This document shows, in pieces, positions 1 through 10,859 of a stretch of DNA of 64,000 bases. The stretch lies in contig CADECF010000004.1 of the NCBI GenBank assembly GCA_902825775.1, positions 160-64,159 of the forward strand. The letters run 5' to 3'. The notes below the pieces were generated by a model. That model did not search any database. It was not told where the DNA came from and was given only the letters and a program-made list of their open reading frames with translations. This DNA is from an uncultured Lysobacteraceae bacterium (GTDB lineage Bacteria; Pseudomonadota; Gammaproteobacteria; Xanthomonadales; Xanthomonadaceae). The position numbers were made by a program, and so were the translations under genes. Numbering within the stretch: the first letter of the stretch is position 1; each line of letters begins with the position of its first letter.

Positions 1-15
1 AGCAAATCCCCCCTG

Positions 16-36
16 CCCCCCTTTTTCAAAGGGGGG
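16..36. repeat. C-rich/G-rich palindrome downstream of clpB
   Basis: Nine C/T bases (16-24) pair with nine A/G bases (28-36) around a 3-nt loop, just past the clpB stop. The flanking bases (AGCAAATCC, then C-runs) match the right end of the composite element at 12847-13044, so this is probably another copy cut by the window edge. There is no T-run, so I do not call it a terminator. Confidence 0.6.
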
Positions 37-43
37 AACAGCT

Positions 44-2626
<2,583 letters not shown>

Positions 2627-2674
2627 CGGACAGCTCCAAGCATTCGAAAGGGCGCCTGCGCACCGAAGCCATTC

Positions 2675-2703
2675 ATTTGGGAGTCAGGACGGCATTCTTC
2701 AAG
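2675..2703 (-). promoter_or_regulatory. candidate sigma-32 heat-shock promoter of clpB
   Basis: On the minus strand CTTGAAG (2697-2703) is followed after 14 nt by TCCCAAAT (2675-2682). The heat-shock consensus is CTTGAAA, 13-15 nt, CCCCATnT. The spacing is right and most key bases match. The site lies directly upstream of clpB, a classical sigma-32 target. The function is inferred from the match. Confidence 0.55.
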
Positions 2704-2810
2704 GGCGCGCATAGGCTCCGCGTGAAGCCGCGATAATGCCGAGTTAAGGTTTCTGGCGGCCGACGCCGTTAGCATCCAAGCGATCCACGGCGATCGTTTG
2801 GAGAAAATGC

Positions 2811-3605
2811 ATGTTCGATGATCTGGTGCGCGAGTTGTCCGAGCGCTACGGCCTTGGGGACCGCAGCCGCGACCTGTTCGGCCTGCTGATGGGCTACATC
2901 TACAACGATCGCCGCGGCGGTTTCGGCGGGTTCGCCGAAAATTTCCGCCAGCAGGGCCATGGCGATCTGTTCGCTTCCTGGCTCGGCGGCGATGCGCGCC
3001 GGCAGCGCGCATTGAATGCGAGCGATGTCGGCATGGTGTTCGGCCAGGGCCTGTTGAGCGATTGGGGCAACCGCATCGGCGCGAGCCGCGCGACGGTGGC
3101 CGCGGCGATCGCCGGCGTGCTGCCGCGGCTGATCGGAGAACTCACGCCCGGCGGGCGCATGCCCGAAGCCTTCGGCGCCGGCTCGGTTAAAACCTCGGAT
3201 GCGCGTGCCGCCGAAGCGGACGTAGCCGTCGGTGCCGGCATCGACGCCGGTATCGGTGCGAATGCGGTTTCGGGCAATGCGGCATCGCCTTCGGCTCATT
3301 TCGACGACCGCATCGCCAGCGCGAACCTGCGTCGCGACGACCGGCGTATCGAACCGCAGGTGTCCGCCGCGCAGATCGATCCGCATGTCGCCGCCATCAC
3401 CGAAGCCGTATTCGCGGACGAGCCTTCGCTGCGCGATGTCGAGTTCCGCAGGCCGCCGCCGCGGCGCGAGCGCGGCGGTTTCGGATGGCTGCTTTGGCTA
3501 GTGATTCTGTTGGCGCTGGCGGCGGGAGGTTGGTATTACGCGCAGCAGTATGGCCTGCTCGAAGGCGTGCAGTTGCCTTGGTCAACGATACCGGCAGCGA
3601 GCTGA
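2811..3605 (+). CDS. DUF937/YidB-like protein with C-terminal membrane anchor
   Basis: Function unknown. The 264-residue protein opens with a helical region (1-130) resembling the DUF937/YidB family, including a GLLSDWGNRIGASRATVAAA stretch followed by LPRLIGELTPGG. A low-complexity linker rich in Ala, Asp and Gly (about 130-215) follows. One hydrophobic helix, WLLWLVILLALAAGGWYYA (about 227-246), lies near the C-terminus, so most of the protein is probably cytoplasmic and tail-anchored. The ATG follows GGAGAAAATGC, a usable ribosome site. It is divergent from clpB and followed by a REP doublet, so it appears monocistronic. The family call rests on my recollection of the pattern. Confidence 0.75.
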   Translation: MFDDLVRELSERYGLGDRSRDLFGLLMGYIYNDRRGGFGGFAENFRQQGHGDLFASWLGGDARRQRALNASDVGMVFGQGLLSDWGNRIGASRATVAAAIAGVLPRLIGELTPGGRMPEAFGAGSVKTSDARAAEADVAVGAGIDAGIGANAVSGNAASPSAHFDDRIASANLRRDDRRIEPQVSAAQIDPHVAAITEAVFADEPSLRDVEFRRPPPRRERGGFGWLLWLVILLALAAGGWYYAQQYGLLEGVQLPWSTIPAAS

Positions 3606-3628
3606 CGCTGCTTTTTTGTGGACGGCTT

Positions 3629-3719
3629 TGTGGGAGCGGCTTTTGTGGGAGCGGCTTAAGCCGCGAGCTTTTCGGGCATGGATTCCATCAAGAGCTCGCG
3701 GCTAAAGCCGCTCCCACAA
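3629..3719. repeat. REP doublet (GTGGGAGCGGC type)
   Basis: A tandem head (GTGGGAGCGGC twice) leads into AGCGGCTTAAGCCGC and GAGCTT. After a 20-nt spacer the inverted copy follows (AAGAGCTCGCGGCT, then AAGCCGCTCCCAC). The two arms can form one long hairpin. The same family recurs at 6356-6480, 9059-9130, 39279-39306, 56693-56720 and 63952-64000. Confidence 0.85.
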
Positions 3720-3784
3720 CAAAACACTGCCTGACCCACGGTGTGAACTTCGCGCTAACGCCGCGTTAGTCACAATAGACGGCG

Positions 3785-4546
3785 ATGTCTGTCCAAAGCG
3801 CCAACCAAAGGCAGCGTCCACCCGCGCCCGCAGACGACTGGGCCTTGTTCCTGGATGTGGACGGCTGTTTGCTCGATTTTTCCGACACGCCGCAGGGCGT
3901 GATCGTGCCGCCCGCACTGCCGGCGTCGCTGGCGGCCTTGTCGCGCAGGCTGGACGGCGCGCTGGCATTGGTCAGCGGCCGCACGCTCGCCAGCCTGGAC
4001 GAGTTGTTCGCGCCGCTGCGGTTGCCTGCGGCGGGATTGCACGGGCTCGAACGCCGCCATGGCGACCTATTCGTGACGCCACCCACCGCCCCCGCGGAAC
4101 TTCAGGACATACGCAACGAAGCGCACCGGCTCGCGGCGAAGTATCCCGGCACGCTGGTCGAAGACAAAGCGCCCGCGATCGCCCTGCATTGGCGCGCCGA
4201 ACCGCTGGCCGCCGCCGATTTCGAAGCCTTCGCGATGGCCGCATTGCTGGCTCTGCCGGGCTATCGCTTGCAGAACGGCGATCACGTCGTCGAACTGCGC
4301 CCGGCGCAGGCCGATAAAGGCGATGCGATCGCGGCCTTCCTCGAGGAGGCGCCGTTTCGCGGGCGCGTACCGGTATTCGCCGGCGACGATCTCACCGACG
4401 AGCACGGCTTCGAGATCGTCAATGCGCTCGGCGGAATGAGCATTCTGGTCGGCGCGCGCCAGCCCAGCAGCGCGCGCTTCCATTGGGATAACCCCTCGGC
4501 CGTACGCGCCTGGCTCGGCGCCGCGAACGGAGACGACGCCACATGA
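3785..4546 (+). CDS. otsB: trehalose-6-phosphate phosphatase OtsB
   Basis: OtsB dephosphorylates trehalose-6-phosphate to trehalose, the second step of the OtsA/OtsB osmoprotectant pathway, in the cytoplasm. The 253-residue protein has the HAD-family nucleophile motif LDVDGC (Asp24 and Asp26), a LVSGRTLASLD block (motif II, about 60-70), a Lys in the ADKGDAI region and the GDDLTDE motif IV (about 200). Thr, usual after DxDG, is replaced by Cys. It overlaps the following GH15 gene by 4 nt (ATGA), so the two are co-translated. otsA follows after the GH15 gene, completing a trehalose locus. The first 15 residues are poorly conserved and the start is uncertain by a few codons. Confidence 0.93.
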   Translation: MSVQSANQRQRPPAPADDWALFLDVDGCLLDFSDTPQGVIVPPALPASLAALSRRLDGALALVSGRTLASLDELFAPLRLPAAGLHGLERRHGDLFVTPPTAPAELQDIRNEAHRLAAKYPGTLVEDKAPAIALHWRAEPLAAADFEAFAMAALLALPGYRLQNGDHVVELRPAQADKGDAIAAFLEEAPFRGRVPVFAGDDLTDEHGFEIVNALGGMSILVGARQPSSARFHWDNPSAVRAWLGAANGDDAT

Positions 4547-6321
4547 GCGAAGCCAACCTCAACCTCGGCCTGATCGGCAACGGCAGTTTCGGCGCGCTGC
4601 TCGACGGCAAGGGCCGCGTGGTCTGGGGTTGCCTGCCCGCGTTCGATGGCGATCCCGCCTTTTGCGCGCTGCTCTCGCCCAAGCGCGATGGCGGCTACTA
4701 CGAAGTCGAACTCGAAGACTTCAGCGAATCCGAACAACGCTACCTGCCCAATACCGCGGTGCTGCGCACGATCCTGCGCGATAGCCACGGCAACGCCGTG
4801 GAGATCACCGATTTCGCGCCGCGCTGGCACCGCAACAGCCGCTTGTACCGGCCGGTGATGCTGATCCGCCGCGTACGCGCGCTGGTCGGCCATCCGCGCG
4901 TCCGCATCCGCCTGCGCCCGCTGGCCGACTACGGCGCTTCCCAGCCCGAAACCACCTGGGGCAGCAACCACATCCGTTTTCTCGTCCCCGGCTTCACGTT
5001 GCGCCTGACCAGCGACGTGCCGGTGCGCATGCTGCGCGACGAACTGCCGTTCGCGCTCGACCGGGAGCTGCACTTGGTGCTGGGGCCGGACGAAACGCTC
5101 ACCCAATCCGTATCCAGTTTCGCGCGCGAAGCGGAAGAACGCACCATCGGCTATTGGCGCGACTGGGTGCGTTACCTGTCGATCCCGCTGGAATGGCAGG
5201 AGGCGGTGATCCGCAGCGCGATCACGCTGAAGCTGTGCCAGTACGAGGACACGGGCGCGATCGTGGCGGCGATGACCACCTCCATACCCGAAGCGCCGCA
5301 CACGCCGCGAAATTGGGACTACCGTTACTGCTGGCTGCGCGACGCGGCGTTCGTGGTGCGAGCGCTCAACCGCCTGGGTGCTACGCGCAGCATGGAAGAC
5401 TACCTGCGCTACGTGTTCAACATCGCCACTTCCGACGGCATGCTGCAGCCGCTGTACGGCATCGGCTTCGAGACGCAGTTGGCCGAGGAGGAAATCGACA
5501 GCCTGACCGGTTACCGCGGCATGGGCCCGGTGCGGCGCGGCAATCTGGCGTGGGTGCAGAAACAGCACGATGTGTACGGCAGCGTCGTATTGGCGTCCGC
5601 GCAATTGTTTTTCGACCAACGCCTGGAAAACCCCGGCGATCTGGCTACGTTCCAACGTCTGGAACCGCTCGGCGAGCGCGCCTTCGCATTGCACGATCAG
5701 CCGGACGCGGGGTTATGGGAATTCCGCGGCCGCGCGCACGTGCACACCTATTCCAGCGTGATGTGCTGGGCCGCGTGCGACAGGCTGGCCAAGATCGCAG
5801 TGCAGCTGGGCCTGAGCGAGCGCGCCGGCTATTGGCGCGAACGCGCAGATACGGTCCATGCGCGCGTGATCGAGCATGCCTACGACGCCGAGCGCGGCCA
5901 TTTCGTCGAATCGCTGGACGGCCATCGTTTGGATGCCAGCCTGTTGCTGCTGGCCGACATCGGCTTCGTCAAACCCGACGACCCCCGCTTCGTCGCCACG
6001 GTCGATGCGATCGGGCGCGACCTGAAACGCGGGGACGCGCTGTTCCGCTATATCGCGCCGGACGATTTCGGCGATCCGGAAACCAGTTTCACGATCTGCA
6101 CTTTCTGGTACATCGATGCGCTGGCCGCGATCGGCCGCAAGGACGAAGCGCGCGCGCTGTTCGAACGGTTGCTGGCGCGGCGCAACCCGCTGGGCCTGTT
6201 GTCGGAAGACCTGGCCTTCGACGATGGCGAGGCGTGGGGCAATTTTCCGCAGACGTATTCGCACGTGGGCTTGATCATCGCGGCGATGCGGCTGTCGCGG
6301 CCTTGGCAGGATGCGGCGTGA
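4543..6321 (+). CDS. glycoside hydrolase family 15 protein (glucoamylase/trehalase-like)
   Basis: This 592-residue protein has the two-part build of bacterial GH15 enzymes: an N-terminal beta-rich domain (1-220, opening NLGLIGNGSFGALLDGKGR) and an (alpha/alpha)6 barrel with WDYRYCWLRDAAFVVRALNR (near 258-277). GH15 members hydrolyse terminal alpha-glucosidic bonds; bacterial relatives include glucoamylases and trehalases. No signal peptide is visible, so it acts in the cytoplasm. It sits between otsB and otsA, overlapping otsB by 4 nt, which suggests work on trehalose or glucan metabolism. I cannot assign the substrate from sequence alone. Confidence 0.93.
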   Translation: MSEANLNLGLIGNGSFGALLDGKGRVVWGCLPAFDGDPAFCALLSPKRDGGYYEVELEDFSESEQRYLPNTAVLRTILRDSHGNAVEITDFAPRWHRNSRLYRPVMLIRRVRALVGHPRVRIRLRPLADYGASQPETTWGSNHIRFLVPGFTLRLTSDVPVRMLRDELPFALDRELHLVLGPDETLTQSVSSFAREAEERTIGYWRDWVRYLSIPLEWQEAVIRSAITLKLCQYEDTGAIVAAMTTSIPEAPHTPRNWDYRYCWLRDAAFVVRALNRLGATRSMEDYLRYVFNIATSDGMLQPLYGIGFETQLAEEEIDSLTGYRGMGPVRRGNLAWVQKQHDVYGSVVLASAQLFFDQRLENPGDLATFQRLEPLGERAFALHDQPDAGLWEFRGRAHVHTYSSVMCWAACDRLAKIAVQLGLSERAGYWRERADTVHARVIEHAYDAERGHFVESLDGHRLDASLLLLADIGFVKPDDPRFVATVDAIGRDLKRGDALFRYIAPDDFGDPETSFTICTFWYIDALAAIGRKDEARALFERLLARRNPLGLLSEDLAFDDGEAWGNFPQTYSHVGLIIAAMRLSRPWQDAA

Positions 6322-6355
6322 TGGGTTTGGCATCGGATTCGGCGGCTTTGGCTTT

Positions 6356-6480
6356 TGTAGGAGCGGCTTTTGTGGGAGCGGCTTCAGCCGCGAGCTTTTC
6401 CAGACACGAGGCAGCTCAAAACAAGAGCTCGCGGCTGAAGCCGCTCCCACAAAAGCCGCTCCCACAAAAGCCGCTCCCGC
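6356..6480. repeat. REP cluster between the GH15 gene and otsA
   Basis: Two heads (GTAGGAGCGGC, then GTGGGAGCGGC) are followed by an AGCGGCTTCAGCCGCGAGCTT palindrome, a spacer, the inverted copy (GAGCTCGCGGCTGAAGCCGC) and two extra inverted heads (CCGCTCCCACAAAAG repeated). It lies inside the trehalose operon, ending 19 nt before the otsA start, and could act on mRNA stability or transcription between the two genes. Confidence 0.85.
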
Positions 6481-6499
6481 AAAGAGCGGGACGTTGCCC

Positions 6500-7873
6500 A
6501 TGAGCCGCCTGGTGATCGTTTCGAACCGCGTCGCCCTGCCCGGCGCCGATCAGGCCGGCGGCCTTGCGGTCGCGCTGAACGCGGCGCTGCAGGAAACCGG
6601 CGGGTTGTGGTTCGGCTGGAGCGGCCGTACGGTGCGCGGCGCTTCGGGCGAACTGCACGAGCAGCGCGATGGCGATATCCGCTATGTCACCGTCGACTTG
6701 TCGCGCGACGATTTCGAAGGCTATTACAACGGTTTCGCCAACCGCACTTTATGGCCGTTGCTGCATTTCCGCCCGGATTTGGTCGACTACAACCGCGAAA
6801 CGCACGACGCCTACCGGCGCGTCAACGCGTTGTTCGCGGAAAAACTGGCCAAGCGGCTTCGGCCGGACGACATCGTCTGGGTGCACGACTATCACCTGAT
6901 GCCGTTCGCCGAAGAACTGCGTACGCGCGGGGTGAAATCGCGAATCGGCTTCTTCCTGCACGTGCCGCTGCCGTCGGCGGACCTGATCGCGGCATTGCCC
7001 AATCACCGGCGTCCGTTCGGTGCGCTGACCGCCTACGATCTTGTCGGCTTCCAGACCGAGCGCGACCTGGAACGCTTCCAGGACTATCTGCGGTTGTATG
7101 CGGGCGGCAAGGTGCTGAGCAAAGGGGTGCTGCAGGACAGCGCTGGTCGCGAGTTCCGAGCCGGCGTATTCCCGATCGGCATCGACACGCCGCATATCGC
7201 CGCACTGGCCGCGGATGCGGTGCGCAAAGCCGGCGTCAAACGCCTGCAGGCCAGCCTGGCCGGACGCGCGTTGGCGATCGGCGTCGACAGGCTCGACTAT
7301 TCGAAAGGCATACCGGAGCGTTTCCGCGCGTTCGCGCGCTTTCTCGACCGCCACCCGGAAAAGCGCGGCAAACTGACTTTTCTGCAGATCGCGCCCGTGT
7401 CGCGCGGCGGCGTCGGCGAATACCGCGCGCTGAAGCGCGAGCTCGAACAATCCGCTGGCCACATCAACGGCGGCTACGCCGAGCCCGACTGGACGCCGGT
7501 GCGCTATGTCAATCGCAACTATCCGCACGCCACGCTGACCGGCTTCTACCGGATGGCGCGGATCGGTCTGGTCACCCCGTTGCGCGACGGCATGAACCTA
7601 GTGGCCAAGGAATTCGTCGCGGCGCAGGACCCCGACGATCCGGGCGTGCTGGTCCTGTCCAGCTTCGCCGGTGCGGCGCGCGAACTCGACAGCGCGCTGC
7701 AGGTGAACCCTTACGACGTGGACGGCGTGGCCGATGCGATCGCGACCGGTTTGGAGATGACGCTGGCGGAGCGCAAGAAACGTTGGCGCGCAATGATGGG
7801 CCGGATCACCCGCTACGACATCCATGCCTGGCGCCGCGATTTCCTGTCCGCGCTCGCCGCGACCCGTTCCTGA
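6500..7873 (+). CDS. otsA: trehalose-6-phosphate synthase OtsA
   Basis: OtsA is the GT20 glycosyltransferase that joins UDP-glucose and glucose-6-phosphate to trehalose-6-phosphate. From the ATG at 6500 the product is 457 residues, a normal length, and opens with the family's [14 protein letters not shown]. The [15 protein letters not shown] block, the [12 protein letters not shown] block and the [13 protein letters not shown] block are all present. The frame stays open upstream to 6311, but those 63 extra residues are a translation of the REP cluster (CGSGFSRE-type peptide), so the later start is chosen. It is the third gene of the otsB-GH15-otsA set. Confidence 0.95.
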   Translation: MSRLVIVSNRVALPGADQAGGLAVALNAALQETGGLWFGWSGRTVRGASGELHEQRDGDIRYVTVDLSRDDFEGYYNGFANRTLWPLLHFRPDLVDYNRETHDAYRRVNALFAEKLAKRLRPDDIVWVHDYHLMPFAEELRTRGVKSRIGFFLHVPLPSADLIAALPNHRRPFGALTAYDLVGFQTERDLERFQDYLRLYAGGKVLSKGVLQDSAGREFRAGVFPIGIDTPHIAALAADAVRKAGVKRLQASLAGRALAIGVDRLDYSKGIPERFRAFARFLDRHPEKRGKLTFLQIAPVSRGGVGEYRALKRELEQSAGHINGGYAEPDWTPVRYVNRNYPHATLTGFYRMARIGLVTPLRDGMNLVAKEFVAAQDPDDPGVLVLSSFAGAARELDSALQVNPYDVDGVADAIATGLEMTLAERKKRWRAMMGRITRYDIHAWRRDFLSALAATRS

Positions 7874-7900
7874 GATCGCACGGCCCGTTAACATCGCGCC

Positions 7901-9013
7901 ATGCGCATCCTCGTACTCGGCGGCTACGGCCATTTCGGCGGCCGCATCGCCCGCACGCTGGCCGCCGATGCCGGCATGGATATCGTCGTCGCCGGTCGCG
8001 ATACCGCGCGCGCAGAACGTTTTGTGGCCGAGACGGCGGTCGGCCGGGAACATATGCGCGCCGTGCGGCTGGACATCGATTGCGATGCCTTCGAACGGGA
8101 ACTAGAGGCAATCGCACCGGCATTGGTAATCCATACCGCCGGCCCGTTTCAGAACCGCGATTATCGTGTGGCCGAAGGCGCGCTGGCCTGCGGCGCGCAT
8201 TACCTCGACCTCGCCGATGGCCGCGGCTTCGTCGCCGGCATCGACGCGCTCGATGCGAAAGCGCGCGCCGCACAGCGCTGGGCGATCTGCGGCGCCAGCA
8301 GCGTGCCGGGGCTGACGGCGGCGGTCGTCGAATCCTTGCACGGGCGTTTTTCGCGCCTGGAGGCGATCGAGACCGGTATCAGCCCGGGCAACCGCACGCC
8401 GCGCGGGCTGGCGACGACGCGCGCGATCCTGAGTTATGTCGGCCGGCCTTACCCCGCGCTCCTGGATGGGAAATGGCGCGCCGTGCACGGTTGGCAATCG
8501 CTGCGGCGCGTCGTCTATCCGGGATTGGGCGCGCGTTGGTCGGCGCGTTGCGAAGTGCCCGATCTGGATGCGTTGCCGCGCCGTTATCCGTCGCTGAGCA
8601 CTTGCGACTTCCGCGCCGGCCTGGATCTGCGCAGGATGCATTTCGGCCTGTGGCTGGGCAGTTGGCTGGTGCGTGCGGGCTTGATGTCGAGCTTGCAACC
8701 GTGGGCGGAACGATTGCTGGCGATCAGCGAACGCTGGATCGAAAACGGTTCCGACGTCGGCGCGATGAATGTCGACTTGAGCGGCGTGGACCGCAACGGC
8801 GCGCCGTTGCGGTTGCGCTGGACCCTGCTCGCGCGCGACGGCGACGGCCCGCAGGTGCCGTGCACGGCCGCGATCGTGCTGGCGCGCAAACTGGCGCGCG
8901 GCGAACTGGCCGGGAGCGGCGCCAAGGCATGCATGGACTTGTTCACGCTCGAAGAATTCCTGCGCGCGCTCGACGGTTACGCCGTCGAAACCTCATTGCA
9001 GGCGCTGGAGTAA
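7901..9013 (+). CDS. saccharopine dehydrogenase-like NAD(P)-binding protein
   Basis: The 370-residue protein opens with a Rossmann fold, MRILVLGGYGHFGGRIARTL, typical of the saccharopine dehydrogenase NADP-binding family. A VAGRDTARAERF stretch follows at the end of the second strand, then HTAGPFQNRDY (about 80-90). The second half matches no catalytic family I know. Proteins of this class outside lysine metabolism have varied or unknown substrates, so no reaction is assigned. It begins 27 nt after otsA on the same strand and may be the last gene of that transcript, although the link to trehalose metabolism is not evident. Confidence 0.8.
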   Translation: MRILVLGGYGHFGGRIARTLAADAGMDIVVAGRDTARAERFVAETAVGREHMRAVRLDIDCDAFERELEAIAPALVIHTAGPFQNRDYRVAEGALACGAHYLDLADGRGFVAGIDALDAKARAAQRWAICGASSVPGLTAAVVESLHGRFSRLEAIETGISPGNRTPRGLATTRAILSYVGRPYPALLDGKWRAVHGWQSLRRVVYPGLGARWSARCEVPDLDALPRRYPSLSTCDFRAGLDLRRMHFGLWLGSWLVRAGLMSSLQPWAERLLAISERWIENGSDVGAMNVDLSGVDRNGAPLRLRWTLLARDGDGPQVPCTAAIVLARKLARGELAGSGAKACMDLFTLEEFLRALDGYAVETSLQALE

Positions 9014-9025
9014 CGATTCCCTCTC

Positions 9026-9164
9026 TGTGGAGCGGAGCTTGCTCCGCTGCCTTCCTAAGAGCGGCTTGAGCCGCGAGCTTTTTGAAGCGCATCGCATTTG
9101 AAGAGCTCGCGGCTCAAGCCGCTCCCACAAAAAAAAGGAACAGCGGAGCAAGCTCCGCTCTACA
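9026..9164. repeat. nested REP doublets
   Basis: An outer pair of inverted arms (9026-9049 and 9141-9164, core GCGGAGC/GCTCCGC) encloses an inner pair of the GCGGCTTGAGCCGC/GAGCTC type (9059-9082 and 9101-9130). Two REP families are stacked concentrically, as if one doublet had inserted into another. It lies between convergent genes. Confidence 0.85.
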
Positions 9165-9185
9165 GAGCAAGAACGGGAGTCGAAG

Positions 9186-9599
9186 TCAGAGATCGAGGAA
9201 GCGATCGCGTTGATCGTCGGCCGGCAAATAGCACGCTTCTCTCTTGCCGAACCAGCGGTAACGGTTCCGCGCCAGCCAACGATATCCCGGATCACGCAAT
9301 GCGCGCGGCAACAGCCGGAACATCCCGGCGAAGCGCCAGACGCCGCCGAGACCGGTCAGCACCGCGATGACCGCATCGCTTTCGGTGCGCGCGCCTTTCT
9401 CGTCGAGCAGCAGGAACGACATCGGATCCCCGGCATCGAGCCCATTCGACCGCAGCAGCGTTCGCCCGGCCTGCGTTTGCATCGCGGCGAAGCGGTAACG
9501 TCGCCGGCGGTCGTGTTTCAGCAGGAAATCCACCCAGCCGTTGCACAGCACGCAAACGCCGTCGAACACGATCGCCGCACCGTTTTCAGACCGGTTCAA
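9186..9599 (-). CDS. DCC-family thiol-disulfide oxidoreductase-like protein (DUF393)
   Basis: The 137-residue product carries the hallmark VFDGVCVLCNGWVDFLL near its N-terminus, with the D-G-x-C-x-x-C pattern that names the DCC family (DUF393), followed by RFAAMQTQAG. The family is predicted to be thioredoxin-like, but its physiological role is not established. The start codon is TTG (9599-9597), which overlaps the end of the DUF4166 gene by 14 nt. This supports translation coupled to that gene, although a slightly different start cannot be excluded. It is the last gene of the rluD-pgeF-DUF4166-DCC chain. Confidence 0.85.
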   Translation of the reverse strand: MNRSENGAAIVFDGVCVLCNGWVDFLLKHDRRRRYRFAAMQTQAGRTLLRSNGLDAGDPMSFLLLDEKGARTESDAVIAVLTGLGGVWRFAGMFRLLPRALRDPGYRWLARNRYRWFGKREACYLPADDQRDRFLDL

Positions 9600-10116
9600 G
9601 CCAACCCTCGTAGCGGATCAGGCTGCCGATCAGCGGCAGCGACGCCTCCACCAGGAATTCGTAGCGGCCTTCGTGTTCGCGTTCCCGGCAGCGCACGTCG
9701 GCGAACCACGATGTCGGCAGCGGAATCAGGCCGAACAGGCGCACGCCCACGGTCTGCCACCAGATCGCGCCGTCGTGCACGTTCAATGCGAAGCGGAACT
9801 GCATCGGCCCCATGCGCTCGCCCAGCAAGCCGTCGCAATCGCGCAAGCGCGAGCGCATCGCGTAGCCGCCGAAGTCGCGCTGCCAGGTTTCGCCGGCCGC
9901 ATCGGTGCGGAACTCGACCGTGGTCGGCACGTCGACCGCGCTCGGCGGCAGGCCGGCTATCGTCGCGCAGAGCCGGGCGATCGGGTTGCGGCCGCGCGCG
10001 ATCGTCGCGCGCCCTGCGTATTTGCCCTGGCCGCGGATCGAATGCAGCATGCGCACCGCCGTCGGCAGGCGGAAGAACGGCGCGCCGAGCAGCTTCTGGA
10101 AAAGTGTCGAGCTCAT
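9586..10116 (-). CDS. DUF4166 domain-containing protein
   Basis: Function unknown. The 176-residue protein starts [18 protein letters not shown] and contains RMLHSIRGQGKYAGRATIARG and a later MGPMQFRFALNVHDGAIWW block; I recognise this layout as DUF4166, often found alone or fused to saccharopine-dehydrogenase-like domains. The ATG overlaps the pgeF stop (ATGA), which fixes the start even though the frame is open for another 55 codons upstream. A saccharopine-dehydrogenase-like gene lies 0.6 kb away on the other strand, which may not be accidental. Confidence 0.8.
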   Translation of the reverse strand: MSSTLFQKLLGAPFFRLPTAVRMLHSIRGQGKYAGRATIARGRNPIARLCATIAGLPPSAVDVPTTVEFRTDAAGETWQRDFGGYAMRSRLRDCDGLLGERMGPMQFRFALNVHDGAIWWQTVGVRLFGLIPLPTSWFADVRCREREHEGRYEFLVEASLPLIGSLIRYEGWLEPV

Positions 10117-10859
10117 GGTTTCCTGTACACCAGCGTCGCCATGCGGCCGGTGCGCTGGTCGCGGCGATGCGAAAAGAAGCGTTGCGGGTCCGAGATCGTA
10201 CACAAGCCGCCGCCGTATACGCGGCGCACGCCGGCGGCGAGCAGGCGCAGACGCGCCAGCGCGTACAAATCCACGCGCCAATGCCCAGGCCGGGTGGCGG
10301 CGAAGGCCGATTGGGCGCGCGCGTCGTTCGCGACGAAGGCTTCGAACACCTCTTCGCCTATTTCATAGGCCTGCGGCCCGGCGGCGGGGCCGAGCCAGGC
10401 CAGCACTTCTTCGGCCGGCGTACTCATCGTCGCGACGGTGCTTTCCAACACGCCCGCCGCGAGACCGCGCCAACCGGCATGCGCCGCTGCGATTTCGCTG
10501 CCGTCTGCGGCGGCGAACGCTACCGGCATGCAGTCGGCGGTGAGGATGGCCAGTACGGTTCCGGATGCGGCGGTCGCCGCGGCATCGGCTTCGGGTTCCT
10601 CCGTCGGCGCATCGGGCTGCGCGAAGCGGACCACCCGGGTGCCGTGCACCTGGCGCAACCAATGCGGCGCCGACGGCAATGAGAACTTTTCGATCAGGCT
10701 TGCGCGATTGGCCGCGACCGCGGCCGCCTCGTCGCCGCAGCGCGCGCCGAGGTTGAACGCATCGAACGGCGCCTGCGACACGCCCGCGCCATGGCGCAGC
10801 GTGGTGAAGGCGACCACACCCGGCGGCGCCGGCCAATCGGCGATCAGGGCCGCGCTCAT
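10113..10859 (-). CDS. pgeF: peptidoglycan editing factor PgeF (YfiH, laccase-domain family)
   Basis: PgeF/YfiH is a cytoplasmic multicopper-oxidoreductase-like protein (COG1496). In E. coli it corrects misincorporated residues in peptidoglycan precursors; some relatives act on purine nucleosides. The 248-residue product has the family blocks LTADCMPV and [13 protein letters not shown] and the conserved [15 protein letters not shown] near the N-terminus. The ATG at 10859 overlaps the rluD stop (ATGA) and the gene ends in an ATGA overlap with the DUF4166 gene. The rluD-yfiH pairing is widespread in gammaproteobacteria. Confidence 0.93.
   Translation of the reverse strand: MSAALIADWPAPPGVVAFTTLRHGAGVSQAPFDAFNLGARCGDEAAAVAANRASLIEKFSLPSAPHWLRQVHGTRVVRFAQPDAPTEEPEADAAATAASGTVLAILTADCMPVAFAAADGSEIAAAHAGWRGLAAGVLESTVATMSTPAEEVLAWLGPAAGPQAYEIGEEVFEAFVANDARAQSAFAATRPGHWRVDLYALARLRLLAAGVRRVYGGGLCTISDPQRFFSHRRDQRTGRMATLVYRKP

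Noticed and set aside
3629..9164. Possible CRISPR array because of recurrent GCGGCT...AGCCGC units
   Set aside because: Units are inverted pairs at single intergenic sites with no regular spacers and no cas genes; they are REP elements.
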